14,214 bases of DNA from Acetobacterium sp. (GTDB taxonomy: Bacteria > Bacillota > Clostridia > Eubacteriales > Eubacteriaceae), in the NCBI GenBank assembly GCA_022013395.1, contig JAKLQL010000443.1, positions 1 to 14,214 on the forward strand. The letters are read 5' to 3'. A model generated the notes under the pieces. That model worked only from the letters and a program-made list of their open reading frames with translations. It had not been told where the DNA came from and did no database searches. Shown here piece after piece: positions 8,312 to 13,773 of the stretch (positions are counted from its first letter, which is position 1; each line of letters begins with the position of its first letter). The position numbers and the translations under genes are program-made.

Positions 8312-8877
8312 AAATTGCAGTGGGAATTACCGGGGCATCTGGGGTCGTTTATGGCATCCGGTTGCTGGAAGCTTTAAAAAATACCGAACACCATGTCTCA
8401 CTTGTATCAAGTGAATGGGGCAGCAAAACCATTGGCCTAGAAACCAGTTATTCTGAAGACTATGTGCTATCGCTGGCCGACCAGGTCTACGACTGCCGGG
8501 ATATGGCTGCTGCTGTGTCCAGTGGCTCCTACGGCATTGACGCCACGGTGATTGCCCCCTGCAGCATGAAAACCCTGGCTGGCATCGCCAATGGATTTAG
8601 CGATAACTTGATCGTCCGGATTGGCGATGTAGCCTTAAAAGAACGCAAACCGCTGATTTTGATGGTTCGGGAAACCCCACTGACGCTGATTCATCTGCGG
8701 AACATGACTGCCGTAACCGAGGCTGGCGGGATTATTCTGCCGCCGATGCCGGGTTTTTACCATAAACCCCAATCAATTGATGATGTGATTAACCAGAGTG
8801 TCGGTAAGGTCTTTGATATGTTAAAGATCCCCCACAATCTATTTACCCGCTGGGGCCATGAGGATAGCCATGAATGA
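8308..8877 (+). CDS. ubiX: UbiX family flavin prenyltransferase
   Basis: This 189-residue protein makes prenylated FMN by joining a dimethylallyl group to reduced FMN, the cofactor used by the UbiD enzyme encoded upstream. Family motifs are plain: GITGASG at 6-12 near the N-terminus, APCSMKTLAGIANGFSDNL at 83-101, ERKPLILMVRETPL at 112-125 and MPGFYHKPQSIDD at 147-159. The length is normal. The start overlaps the hyuB stop as ATGA, with GGAG about ten bases ahead, so translation is coupled. A ubiX gene close to a ubiD gene is the usual arrangement in anaerobic aromatic-acid decarboxylase clusters such as VdcB-VdcC-VdcD. Firm call. Confidence 0.94.
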   Translation: MKIAVGITGASGVVYGIRLLEALKNTEHHVSLVSSEWGSKTIGLETSYSEDYVLSLADQVYDCRDMAAAVSSGSYGIDATVIAPCSMKTLAGIANGFSDNLIVRIGDVALKERKPLILMVRETPLTLIHLRNMTAVTEAGGIILPPMPGFYHKPQSIDDVINQSVGKVFDMLKIPHNLFTRWGHEDSHE

Positions 8878-9247
8878 GCATATCAAACTGACCCAGGGTA
8901 CCGGAAAAACGGCCCTTAATTATGAGATCATACCCGTCGGCAATGACTGGCTGATTCTCTTAACCGGCGGGGATGCCCATATCGGCTGTACTGCCATTGG
9001 CGATGATGGCCGACTGAGCAGTTACACCCCCCAATCCCATAAAGATGATGCCCTGGCGATTCCGCTGGCAAAAAAAGTGTCGGAAACTTTTCATTGTGTC
9101 TGTACCGTAGTAGCGGGATTTCATCTGGACGATATTAGCCGGGAAGAAATTGCTAAGGTTATTGCTAATGCGGACATCGGGATGGTTCAAGTTTTAAAAA
9201 CCATTAAAAAAAATGAATCAGAAAGAATGAAAAAAAACAGGGTATAG
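8870..9247 (+). CDS. LpdD-like prenylated-flavin chaperone (VdcD/gallate decarboxylase D family)
   Basis: A 125-residue protein with the stretch LTGGDAHIGCTAIG at 31-44, like the TGG-x-HIG motif of LpdD/VdcD proteins, small partners of UbiD-type hydroxyaryl decarboxylases thought to help load or mature the prenylated flavin. GFHLDDIS (83-90) is a second conserved-looking patch. The start at 8870 is preferred to ATG 8858 because GAGG (8860-8863) is placed 6 bases before it; it overlaps the ubiX stop by 8 bases. The basic, Lys-rich tail is encoded by the upstream arm of the terminator hairpin, and the stop TAG falls in the hairpin loop, so the last codons may be under structural rather than protein constraint. 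The family call rests on motif and context; I could not align it. Confidence 0.75.
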   Translation: MNEHIKLTQGTGKTALNYEIIPVGNDWLILLTGGDAHIGCTAIGDDGRLSSYTPQSHKDDALAIPLAKKVSETFHCVCTVVAGFHLDDISREEIAKVIANADIGMVQVLKTIKKNESERMKKNRV

Positions 9248-9261
9248 AACCCTGTTTTTTT
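9231..9261 (+). terminator. intrinsic terminator of the ubiD-hyuAB-ubiX-lpdD operon
   Basis: CAGGGT (9238-9243) pairs with ACCCTG (9249-9254), and the stem extends as A7 with T7 (9231-9237 with 9255-9261). The T7 tract is the release signal. The stop codon of the lpdD-like gene lies in the loop. This is a strong, textbook rho-independent terminator and marks the end of the operon. The A-run would also allow some action on the minus strand. Confidence 0.92.
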
Positions 9262-9269
9262 ATTTGGCG

Positions 9270-9345
9270 GTGTGCCCGGCGTGGGCGCAACCTAACGGGT
9301 GAAAGTCCCGAGCACATGCAGGTAGTGCCATGTGTACGGTGATCG
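9270..9345 (+). mobile_element. remnant resembling the 5' end of a bacterial group II intron
   Basis: The stretch starting GTGTGCCCGGCGTGGGCGC has the 5' boundary and start of domain I typical of bacterial group II introns, and goes on with ACGGGTGAAAGTCCCGAGC, also typical. Three small helices follow in order: GCCC/GGGC (9274-9277 with 9283-9286), CGGG/CCCG (9296-9299 with 9307-9310) and CACATG/CATGTG (9313-9318 with 9329-9334). The likeness ends by about 9345. There is no reverse transcriptase gene and no domain V, so it is a short, dead fragment. It lies 8 bases after a terminator T-run, the sort of place group IIC introns favour. The match is from memory of family consensus. Confidence 0.65.
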
Positions 9346-9438
9346 AACTTTTTTTCTTGTAGATGACGTATCATAACTCCTATAATTGACAAATTTATAA
9401 ATCTGTTGATAAACAAAACAAATTGAAAAAATTGATGC

Positions 9439-9466
9439 TTGAACAAATTCACGCTTTAATTATAAT
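9439..9466 (+). promoter_or_regulatory. sigma-A promoter of the CooC-like pair
   Basis: TTGAAC (9439-9444) and a perfect TATAAT (9461-9466) stand 16 bases apart in an AT-rich stretch. A start near 9473 would give a leader of about 55 bases to the first ATG at 9529 and place the 9484-9500 palindrome just after the start. A second possible -35, TTGACA, lies at 9386-9391 but with a poorer -10. I find no other candidate between 9346 and 9528. Confidence 0.6.
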
Positions 9467-9483
9467 AAATACAGAGACAGATA

Positions 9484-9500
9484 ATCAACACTGTGTTGAT
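9484..9500. promoter_or_regulatory. palindromic operator candidate
   Basis: ATCAACAC-T-GTGTTGAT is a perfect 8-1-8 palindrome placed about 10-28 bases after the predicted transcription start, where a bound repressor would block elongation or initiation. The half-sites are in the opposite order to the FNR consensus TTGAT-N4-ATCAA, so FNR is not the obvious binder. As RNA it could also form a hairpin ahead of the ribosome binding site AAAGGAG (9516-9522). Confidence 0.5.
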
Positions 9501-9528
9501 AATGTTACAATCTGTAAAGGAGAAGAAG

Positions 9529-9666
9529 ATGGGTCATATTATCGCATTAGCAGGTAAGGGTGGAGTGGGGAAAACAACCCTATGTGGATTACTGATTCAA
9601 TATTTGAGTGAAAGTGGCAAAGGGCTGCTCGACGAGATTATACAAATAAAAAAAAGGATGGAATAA
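9529..9666 (+). pseudogene. internally deleted CooC-type P-loop ATPase (45 codons)
   Basis: The ORF keeps the N-terminal 30 residues of a CooC/nitrogenase-iron-protein-like ATPase, including the deviant Walker A GKGGVGKTT at 9-17, then runs from GKG straight into a short charged tail, LLDEIIQIKKRME, and stops. The normal protein is about 250 residues, so some 200 residues seem to have been cut out with the frame kept, the tail being perhaps the original C-terminus. It still has a good promoter, a ribosome binding site (AAAGGAG, 6 bases spacing) and an ATG. It ends five bases before the intact cooC ATG, and the purine-rich site for that gene (AGGATGG) lies within its last codons. A short functional peptide or leader is possible but less likely than a remnant. 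Confidence 0.75.
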
Positions 9667-9671
9667 TAACG

Positions 9672-10433
9672 ATGAGAATTGCGATATGTGGAAAAGGAGG
9701 CTGTGGCAAAAGCACAATTACCACCCTCCTGGCAAAAGCACTGGCGAATAAAAATAAAGAAGTGTTGATCATTGATTCGGACGAGTCAAACTATGGACTA
9801 CATGCACAACTGGGAATGGAAATGCCAAAAGGTTTTACCGGCTATTTTGGTGGTAAGGAAAAAGTGTTGAACAATATGATGCTTTCCAAATTCAGTCATC
9901 AGTTTTTTCATGAACAATGGACGATTGCGGATATTCCAGAGGGGTACTTCTCGGAAAAAGGCTCTATAAAACTGATGGTAAGCGGGAAAATCAACCAGGC
10001 CAATGAGGGTTGTTCATGCGCCATGGGTACTGTGATTGGACAATTCATTGCAAATCTTCAGTTGGACGAGAATCAGGTAACTCTTATTGATATGGAGGCT
10101 GGCGTTGAACATTTTGGAAGAAGCATCGATAATGGGGTGGATGTCATTCTTATGATTGTGGATCCGTCTTTTGAATCGCTGAGGCTCTCGAAAAAAATTG
10201 CGGATTTAGCTATAAGTATTGAAAAACCGATTTATTATGTGCTTAATAAGACCACAGATGAAAACAAAAAGCTGATGTATGAAAGCATAGAAAAGCCCGA
10301 GAGTATTATCGCTGAAATTGGACTGCTTCAAGAAATTATGGAAGCAGGGTTAACTGGTCAAGAGTTGTTTCTAGCAGAAACAGCCACGACTGAGCTGGTG
10401 GATTTTTTTCTTGGACAAGATCAAAGAATGTGA
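9672..10433 (+). CDS. cooC: CooC-family nickel-inserting ATPase (CODH/ACS maturation type)
   Basis: This 253-residue cytoplasmic P-loop ATPase matches the size of CooC proteins, which bind nickel and use ATP to help build the active centre of carbon monoxide dehydrogenase or acetyl-CoA synthase. The deviant Walker A GKGGCGKST lies at 7-15 with the signature Lys at 8; a switch II-like stretch, IDMEAGVEHFGR, lies at 139-150; and GCSCAMG at 113-119 supplies the CXC pair (Cys114, Cys116) that binds nickel at the CooC dimer interface. No CODH or ACS gene is in the window, so the target is unknown; in acetogens, orphan or paralogous copies occur. Translation is probably coupled to the truncated paralogue just upstream. 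The family call is good, the exact partner open. Confidence 0.85.
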   Translation: MRIAICGKGGCGKSTITTLLAKALANKNKEVLIIDSDESNYGLHAQLGMEMPKGFTGYFGGKEKVLNNMMLSKFSHQFFHEQWTIADIPEGYFSEKGSIKLMVSGKINQANEGCSCAMGTVIGQFIANLQLDENQVTLIDMEAGVEHFGRSIDNGVDVILMIVDPSFESLRLSKKIADLAISIEKPIYYVLNKTTDENKKLMYESIEKPESIIAEIGLLQEIMEAGLTGQELFLAETATTELVDFFLGQDQRM

Positions 10434-10450
10434 TATTTTCAGTGATTGGA

Positions 10451-10483
10451 ATTATCTGAAATTAATATAATGTTCCAGATAAT
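10451..10483. repeat. inverted repeat after cooC
   Basis: ATTATCTG (10451-10458) and CAGATAAT (10476-10483) form an 8-base inverted repeat with a 17-base, AT-rich loop just after the cooC stop. There is no T-run, so it is not a standard terminator; it may be a weak 3'-end hairpin or a regulator site. Confidence 0.35.
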
Positions 10484-10497
10484 ATAGCGGTTCTATT

Positions 10498-10531
10498 AGT
10501 ATCATATGGATACCTTGTTACAACATTGTGC
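10498..10531. promoter_or_regulatory. candidate HxlR-type operator upstream of the first split-barrel gene
   Basis: GTATC (10499-10503) and GATAC (10509-10513) form an inverted repeat with five bases between, followed by ATTGTGC at 10525-10531. The same two elements occur ahead of the HxlR gene at 13718-13752. A TTGTTA (10515-10520) with TACATT (10538-10543), 17 bases apart, is a modest promoter candidate directly after the repeat. The remainder of the 183-base gap after cooC shows nothing else clear. Confidence 0.45.
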
Positions 10532-10616
10532 CTACTTTACATTATAAATCTGGAGTTCTAAAATAAAAGAGGTATCATTAAGATGCCTAATAAATTTTCA
10601 CCTGGAGGTCTATAAA

Positions 10617-11018
10617 ATGAAGGAAGTCGTAAAGTTTTTATCTGAAAATCCGTTGCAATATTTTGCAACGGTTGGACGTGATGGCAAGGCAAAATGTCGT
10701 CCGTTTATGTTCTGTTTTGAAAAAGAGGGTAAATTGTGGTTTGGAACAAATAATAAAAAAGAAGTCTATACAGAGATGCAACAGAATCCGCATGTGGAGG
10801 TTTGCATTTCAAGTCCGGATTACGTATGGCTAAGACTAAGTGGTAAAGCAATTTTTGAGAATAACATGTTGGTTAAAGAAGCGATGATGGAGAATCCAAT
10901 CATTAAGGGACAGTATCAGACGGCAGACAATCCGCTTCTCGAGGCATTTTATCTGGAAGATGCAAAAGCAGTAATTGCCGATATGTCTGGAAATCCGCCA
11001 AAGGAGATTAGTCTCTGA
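10617..11018 (+). CDS. pyridoxamine 5'-phosphate oxidase-like FMN split-barrel protein
   Basis: A 133-residue single-domain protein of the PNPOx-like split-barrel fold, which usually binds FMN or F420 as a homodimer. The pattern LQYFATVGRDGKAKCRPFMF at about 13-32, the strand KLWFGTNNKKEVYTEMQQNP at 39-58 and VCISSPDYVWLRLSGKA at 62-78 are typical of the short NimA/PNPOx-like group. It is too short to be the true PdxH enzyme. GGAGG (10604-10608) stands 8 bases before the ATG. A second flavin-binding split-barrel gene follows after 39 bases, so they are likely co-transcribed. Role unknown; members reduce small molecules such as nitro compounds or merely bind flavin. Confidence 0.8.
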   Translation: MKEVVKFLSENPLQYFATVGRDGKAKCRPFMFCFEKEGKLWFGTNNKKEVYTEMQQNPHVEVCISSPDYVWLRLSGKAIFENNMLVKEAMMENPIIKGQYQTADNPLLEAFYLEDAKAVIADMSGNPPKEISL

Positions 11019-11057
11019 TACCCGGAAACAAGCAGTTTGAAAAGGGAGGGCTTGAGT

Positions 11058-11630
11058 ATGGAAAAAACATCGATCGACGTGACAAAAATGTTTATACCGC
11101 ATCCGATGCAGTTGTTTATTTTGGGGACATACAAGGAAGACGGTAAGGCAAACTTAGGTCTTTTTTGTTGGCTTAACTTCTGCTGGGATGATGAATTATC
11201 GGTCATGGTTTGCTTAGATGGTAATAAACTTACAAAAGATATAATAAAAGAGACAGGAGTGTTCTCTGCTAATCTAGTGACAGAAACCATTCTACCAATT
11301 GCAGATTACTTGGGTCATAAAAATGGTTATGATGGAAAAGAAATTACAAAATTAGCAGAACTGATTCCCGGTGAAGTTTTAAATGTACCAATTCTACAAG
11401 AAAGTCCGATGAGTTATGAGCTTGAAGTTAAAAAAACAATTGCGCTTAATGGCAGTGACATTTTCATTTGCAGGATTGCAAATACGTTGGCTTCTAATGA
11501 AATTGTTGTTGATTCACATCAACATCGTTTAGAAAAGGAATCGCCGGCTCTTGTATCACAAAACAGCTATTATGGGCTTGAAAAAAAAGGGAATTTGGGC
11601 GATTGGAAGTATACTGGATTGGATGAATAA
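11058..11630 (+). CDS. flavin reductase-like FMN-binding protein
   Basis: A 190-residue protein of the flavin reductase/DIM6-NTAB split-barrel family. The N-terminal stretch with Pro-His-Pro (IPHPMQLFILGTYKEDGKAN), the following WLNFCW and the SVMVCLDGNKLTKDIIKETG segment with FSANLV are the usual FMN-binding features. The ATG at 11058 is chosen over the in-frame TTG at 11037 because AGGGAGGG lies about 7 bases ahead of it. Such proteins reduce FMN or keep it bound as an electron carrier in anaerobes. It probably forms an operon with the split-barrel gene just upstream. After its stop, 110 bases precede the radical SAM gene. Confidence 0.82.
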   Translation: MEKTSIDVTKMFIPHPMQLFILGTYKEDGKANLGLFCWLNFCWDDELSVMVCLDGNKLTKDIIKETGVFSANLVTETILPIADYLGHKNGYDGKEITKLAELIPGEVLNVPILQESPMSYELEVKKTIALNGSDIFICRIANTLASNEIVVDSHQHRLEKESPALVSQNSYYGLEKKGNLGDWKYTGLDE

Positions 11631-11740
11631 ACGTTTAGGAGTTACATAGGATGTGACTATCGATATTACTATGCAGACTTTGTTGGTTATGAATATGATG
11701 ACTAAACCAGTGCTGATTAAAGTAAGAGAGGAATAGACTG

Positions 11741-12619
11741 ATGATCGATAAGATTCAAGAGATTGATACAAAAAGTATTTTGACAAAATCTAATCTGCCC
11801 ATCGCAGGTTATTCGGTTAATCCGTATGTGGGATGTCCTCATAGTTGCAAATATTGTTATGCTACTTTTATGAAGCGTTTTACCAACCACAAGGAGCCAT
11901 GGGGAAGCTTTCTGGATGTTAAGAATTGGCCCCCTATACGCAACCCGAAGCGATACAAAGGCGAAACAATTATCATTGGTTCGGTTACTGATGGGTATCA
12001 TCCATGGGAAGAGAAATATAGACGCACACGTTTGTTTTTAGAGCAAATGAAGGGGAGCGAAGCAAACCTTATTATTACTACCACGTCAGATTTGGTTCTG
12101 AGAGATTTAGACCTGATAAAAACATTTCCCAATCCGTTGGTATGCTGGTCGATTAATACGTTAGACGAAGATTTTCGTGCTGATATGGATACGGCCGCTA
12201 CAGTTGAACAGAGAATTGCTGCCATGAAGATTTTTCACGATGCGGGAATTCGTACGACCTGCTTTATATCACCGATTTTTCCAGGGATAACAGATGTGGT
12301 TGCAATTATTGAGAAGATTAAAAATCAATGTGATTATATCTGGCTTGAAAACTTGAACCTCAGAGGAGAATATAAACCCGTCATACTGGAATATATTGCA
12401 AATCACTATCCTGACTTAATCCCGTTATATCAAGAAATATATCAAGGAAGAAGCCGATTATATTGGGAACAATTAGACCATCAAATAGCATTATATGCAG
12501 AGCAGAACGGATATATGTATCTTGAGTCAGACAAACCCTTTCAAGAAAACCCGACAGGTAAACCAATCATCATCAATTATTTTTACCATGAAGAAATCCG
12601 CCAATCAGCTAAAAAATGA
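11741..12619 (+). CDS. SPL-family radical SAM protein (SplB-like, COG1533 type)
   Basis: A 292-residue radical SAM protein. The cluster-binding motif CPHSCKYC has Cys32, Cys36 and Cys39 (CX3CX2C) and is followed by Tyr-Ala; upstream GYSVNPYVGC is typical of the spore-photoproduct-lyase-like group often called DNA repair photolyase. SVTDGYHPWEEKYRRTR at about 86-102 and CWSINTLDED further on match the conserved SAM-binding strands. Members include true spore photoproduct lyase, but most are uncharacterised, and this one is shorter than SplB (about 340 residues), so a DNA repair role is not safe. The start has GAGGAA about 8-10 bases ahead. A strong terminator follows the gene. Confidence 0.82.
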   Translation: MIDKIQEIDTKSILTKSNLPIAGYSVNPYVGCPHSCKYCYATFMKRFTNHKEPWGSFLDVKNWPPIRNPKRYKGETIIIGSVTDGYHPWEEKYRRTRLFLEQMKGSEANLIITTTSDLVLRDLDLIKTFPNPLVCWSINTLDEDFRADMDTAATVEQRIAAMKIFHDAGIRTTCFISPIFPGITDVVAIIEKIKNQCDYIWLENLNLRGEYKPVILEYIANHYPDLIPLYQEIYQGRSRLYWEQLDHQIALYAEQNGYMYLESDKPFQENPTGKPIIINYFYHEEIRQSAKK

Positions 12620-12662
12620 CAAAGAGTAACTGACATAATATTTGCAATTGCACATACAGGGT

Positions 12663-12705
12663 AAAAGCAAAGCACTGACCAGACTCATCAGTGCTTTGCT
12701 TTTTT
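12663..12705. terminator. bidirectional intrinsic terminator
   Basis: A perfect 16-base inverted repeat (12663-12678 with 12688-12703, core AGCAAAGCACTGA) has a 9-base loop and is flanked by an A-run on the left and a T-run on the right. It lies between the convergent radical SAM and metallo-hydrolase genes and so can end transcripts from both strands. Confidence 0.92.
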
Positions 12706-12736
12706 GTAAAAAGATTATCGGATGGTTTTGATAAAT

Positions 12737-13582
12737 CTAATTAAACATATAGTTTGAACACAGTTGAACTAAACTCGGGGCTTTAAATTCGGGATATTTT
12801 CCAAGCATGGACTGACTATAAATTTGTGTTTTGCTTTCTTTATCAGTCCCCTCTTTTAAGGCTTTTTGAATTGCAGTTGTCGCGTCGTGTAGGTAGGCTA
12901 TTGCCGGAGTTAAAATGTCTCCTGCGGAAGGCGTGCCATGTCCGCCTAAGATTAATGAATAATTCTTTGATTGGATGCTTTCAAGAACTTCAATCCATTT
13001 ATTTTGAACATTGGCTAATTCTGCTGTAAATGCATGCGTAAAATCATAAACAATATCTTGAGCGATCAGAATATGCTCTTTCGAAATTTCGATGCCTGCG
13101 ATAATTGAGTCTTCAGTATCGGTAAACTTAATAACTGAGAATTCCACGCCATCCAGGGTAAATAATCCTTCCTTCAAAGTGGAGTTTGGAAGTGTTTTTG
13201 CCGTTGGAACTAAAGAACCATTTTCGTTCATAAATTGATAGCTTTCGATTATTGCATCGCCAGCTTGCTCAAGGATAGCACGAACTTCTTGCAGAGCAAA
13301 AATCTTTTGATCCTGAAAGAATTCGTTCCCAAACCAATGATCTGGATGTGAGTGAGAGATAATAATTCTTTCAATTGGTTTTTTGATGTCTGACAAGTAT
13401 TCTTTCAATTCGGTCGCAAATGGCAGTAAGTACTGCGTGTCTACAAGAATAAGGTGATTGCTGGTCTCGATAATTTGAGAATTCACAAATCCGCCTGACT
13501 CCGGTGAAGTGTAAGTGTGGATTGAGAAATTTGAAAATTCATTTGTTGTTACTGTCCCTGCCTGTAAATTAATTGTTTTCAT
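12737..13582 (-). CDS. MBL-fold metallo-hydrolase
   Basis: A 281-residue metallo-beta-lactamase-fold protein. The metal-binding HxHxDH motif is SHSHPDHW, with His77, His79, Asp81 and His82; later conserved points are the Asp in AQDIVYDF and the His in GGHGTP, which complete the usual two-metal site. There is no signal peptide. Proteins of this kind hydrolyse thioesters, lactones or similar small molecules; there is no support for antibiotic resistance. The gene is divergent from the HxlR regulator, with overlapping promoters between them, so it is a likely target of that regulator. AGAGG precedes the ATG by about 8 bases on the minus strand. Confidence 0.88.
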   Translation of the reverse strand: MKTINLQAGTVTTNEFSNFSIHTYTSPESGGFVNSQIIETSNHLILVDTQYLLPFATELKEYLSDIKKPIERIIISHSHPDHWFGNEFFQDQKIFALQEVRAILEQAGDAIIESYQFMNENGSLVPTAKTLPNSTLKEGLFTLDGVEFSVIKFTDTEDSIIAGIEISKEHILIAQDIVYDFTHAFTAELANVQNKWIEVLESIQSKNYSLILGGHGTPSAGDILTPAIAYLHDATTAIQKALKEGTDKESKTQIYSQSMLGKYPEFKAPSLVQLCSNYMFN

Positions 13583-13684
13583 TTTGATAGACCTCTCTTC
13601 ATTAATTTGATTTGCATGTTAAGTTGGCTAGAATTTTATGAGCTAGCTACCTGACACATGCAGTTGAATTGTGTTTCTAAATGA

Positions 13685-13713
13685 AGTATACTAGATACAG
13701 TATCACTTGAGAA
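13685..13713 (-). promoter_or_regulatory. promoter of the MBL-fold gene
   Basis: On the minus strand TTCTCA (13713-13708) and TATACT (13690-13685) are 17 bases apart. The 17-base spacer contains the GATAC-A-GTATC palindrome (13694-13704), where a bound regulator would cover the promoter. The leader to the ATG would be about 95 bases. Confidence 0.5.
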
Positions 13714-13752
13714 GTAAGCACAATATTGTGCTATAGTATCCATTTGGATACT
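13694..13752. promoter_or_regulatory. HxlR operator region between divergent genes
   Basis: Three palindromes lie in 60 bases: GATAC-A-GTATC (13694-13704), GCACAATATTGTGC (13718-13731, perfect) and AGTATCC-ATTT-GGATACT (13735-13752). A plus-strand promoter, TTGAGA (13707-13712) and TATAGT (13732-13737) with a long 19-base spacer, overlaps them, and its -35 shares bases with the minus-strand -35. HxlR regulators commonly bind such GTATC-type repeats next to their own gene, so autoregulation and control of the divergent gene are likely. Confidence 0.55.
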
Positions 13753-13773
13753 AATGAGAAAGGAGCGCGTTGT

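Noticed and set aside
9484..9500. FNR/CRP-type binding site
   Set aside because: The halves are in the order ATCAA..TTGAT, the reverse of the FNR consensus, and the spacing differs.
12737..13582. Beta-lactam resistance gene
   Set aside because: The MBL fold is shared by many hydrolases; there is no signal peptide and the context is metabolic, so resistance is unsupported.
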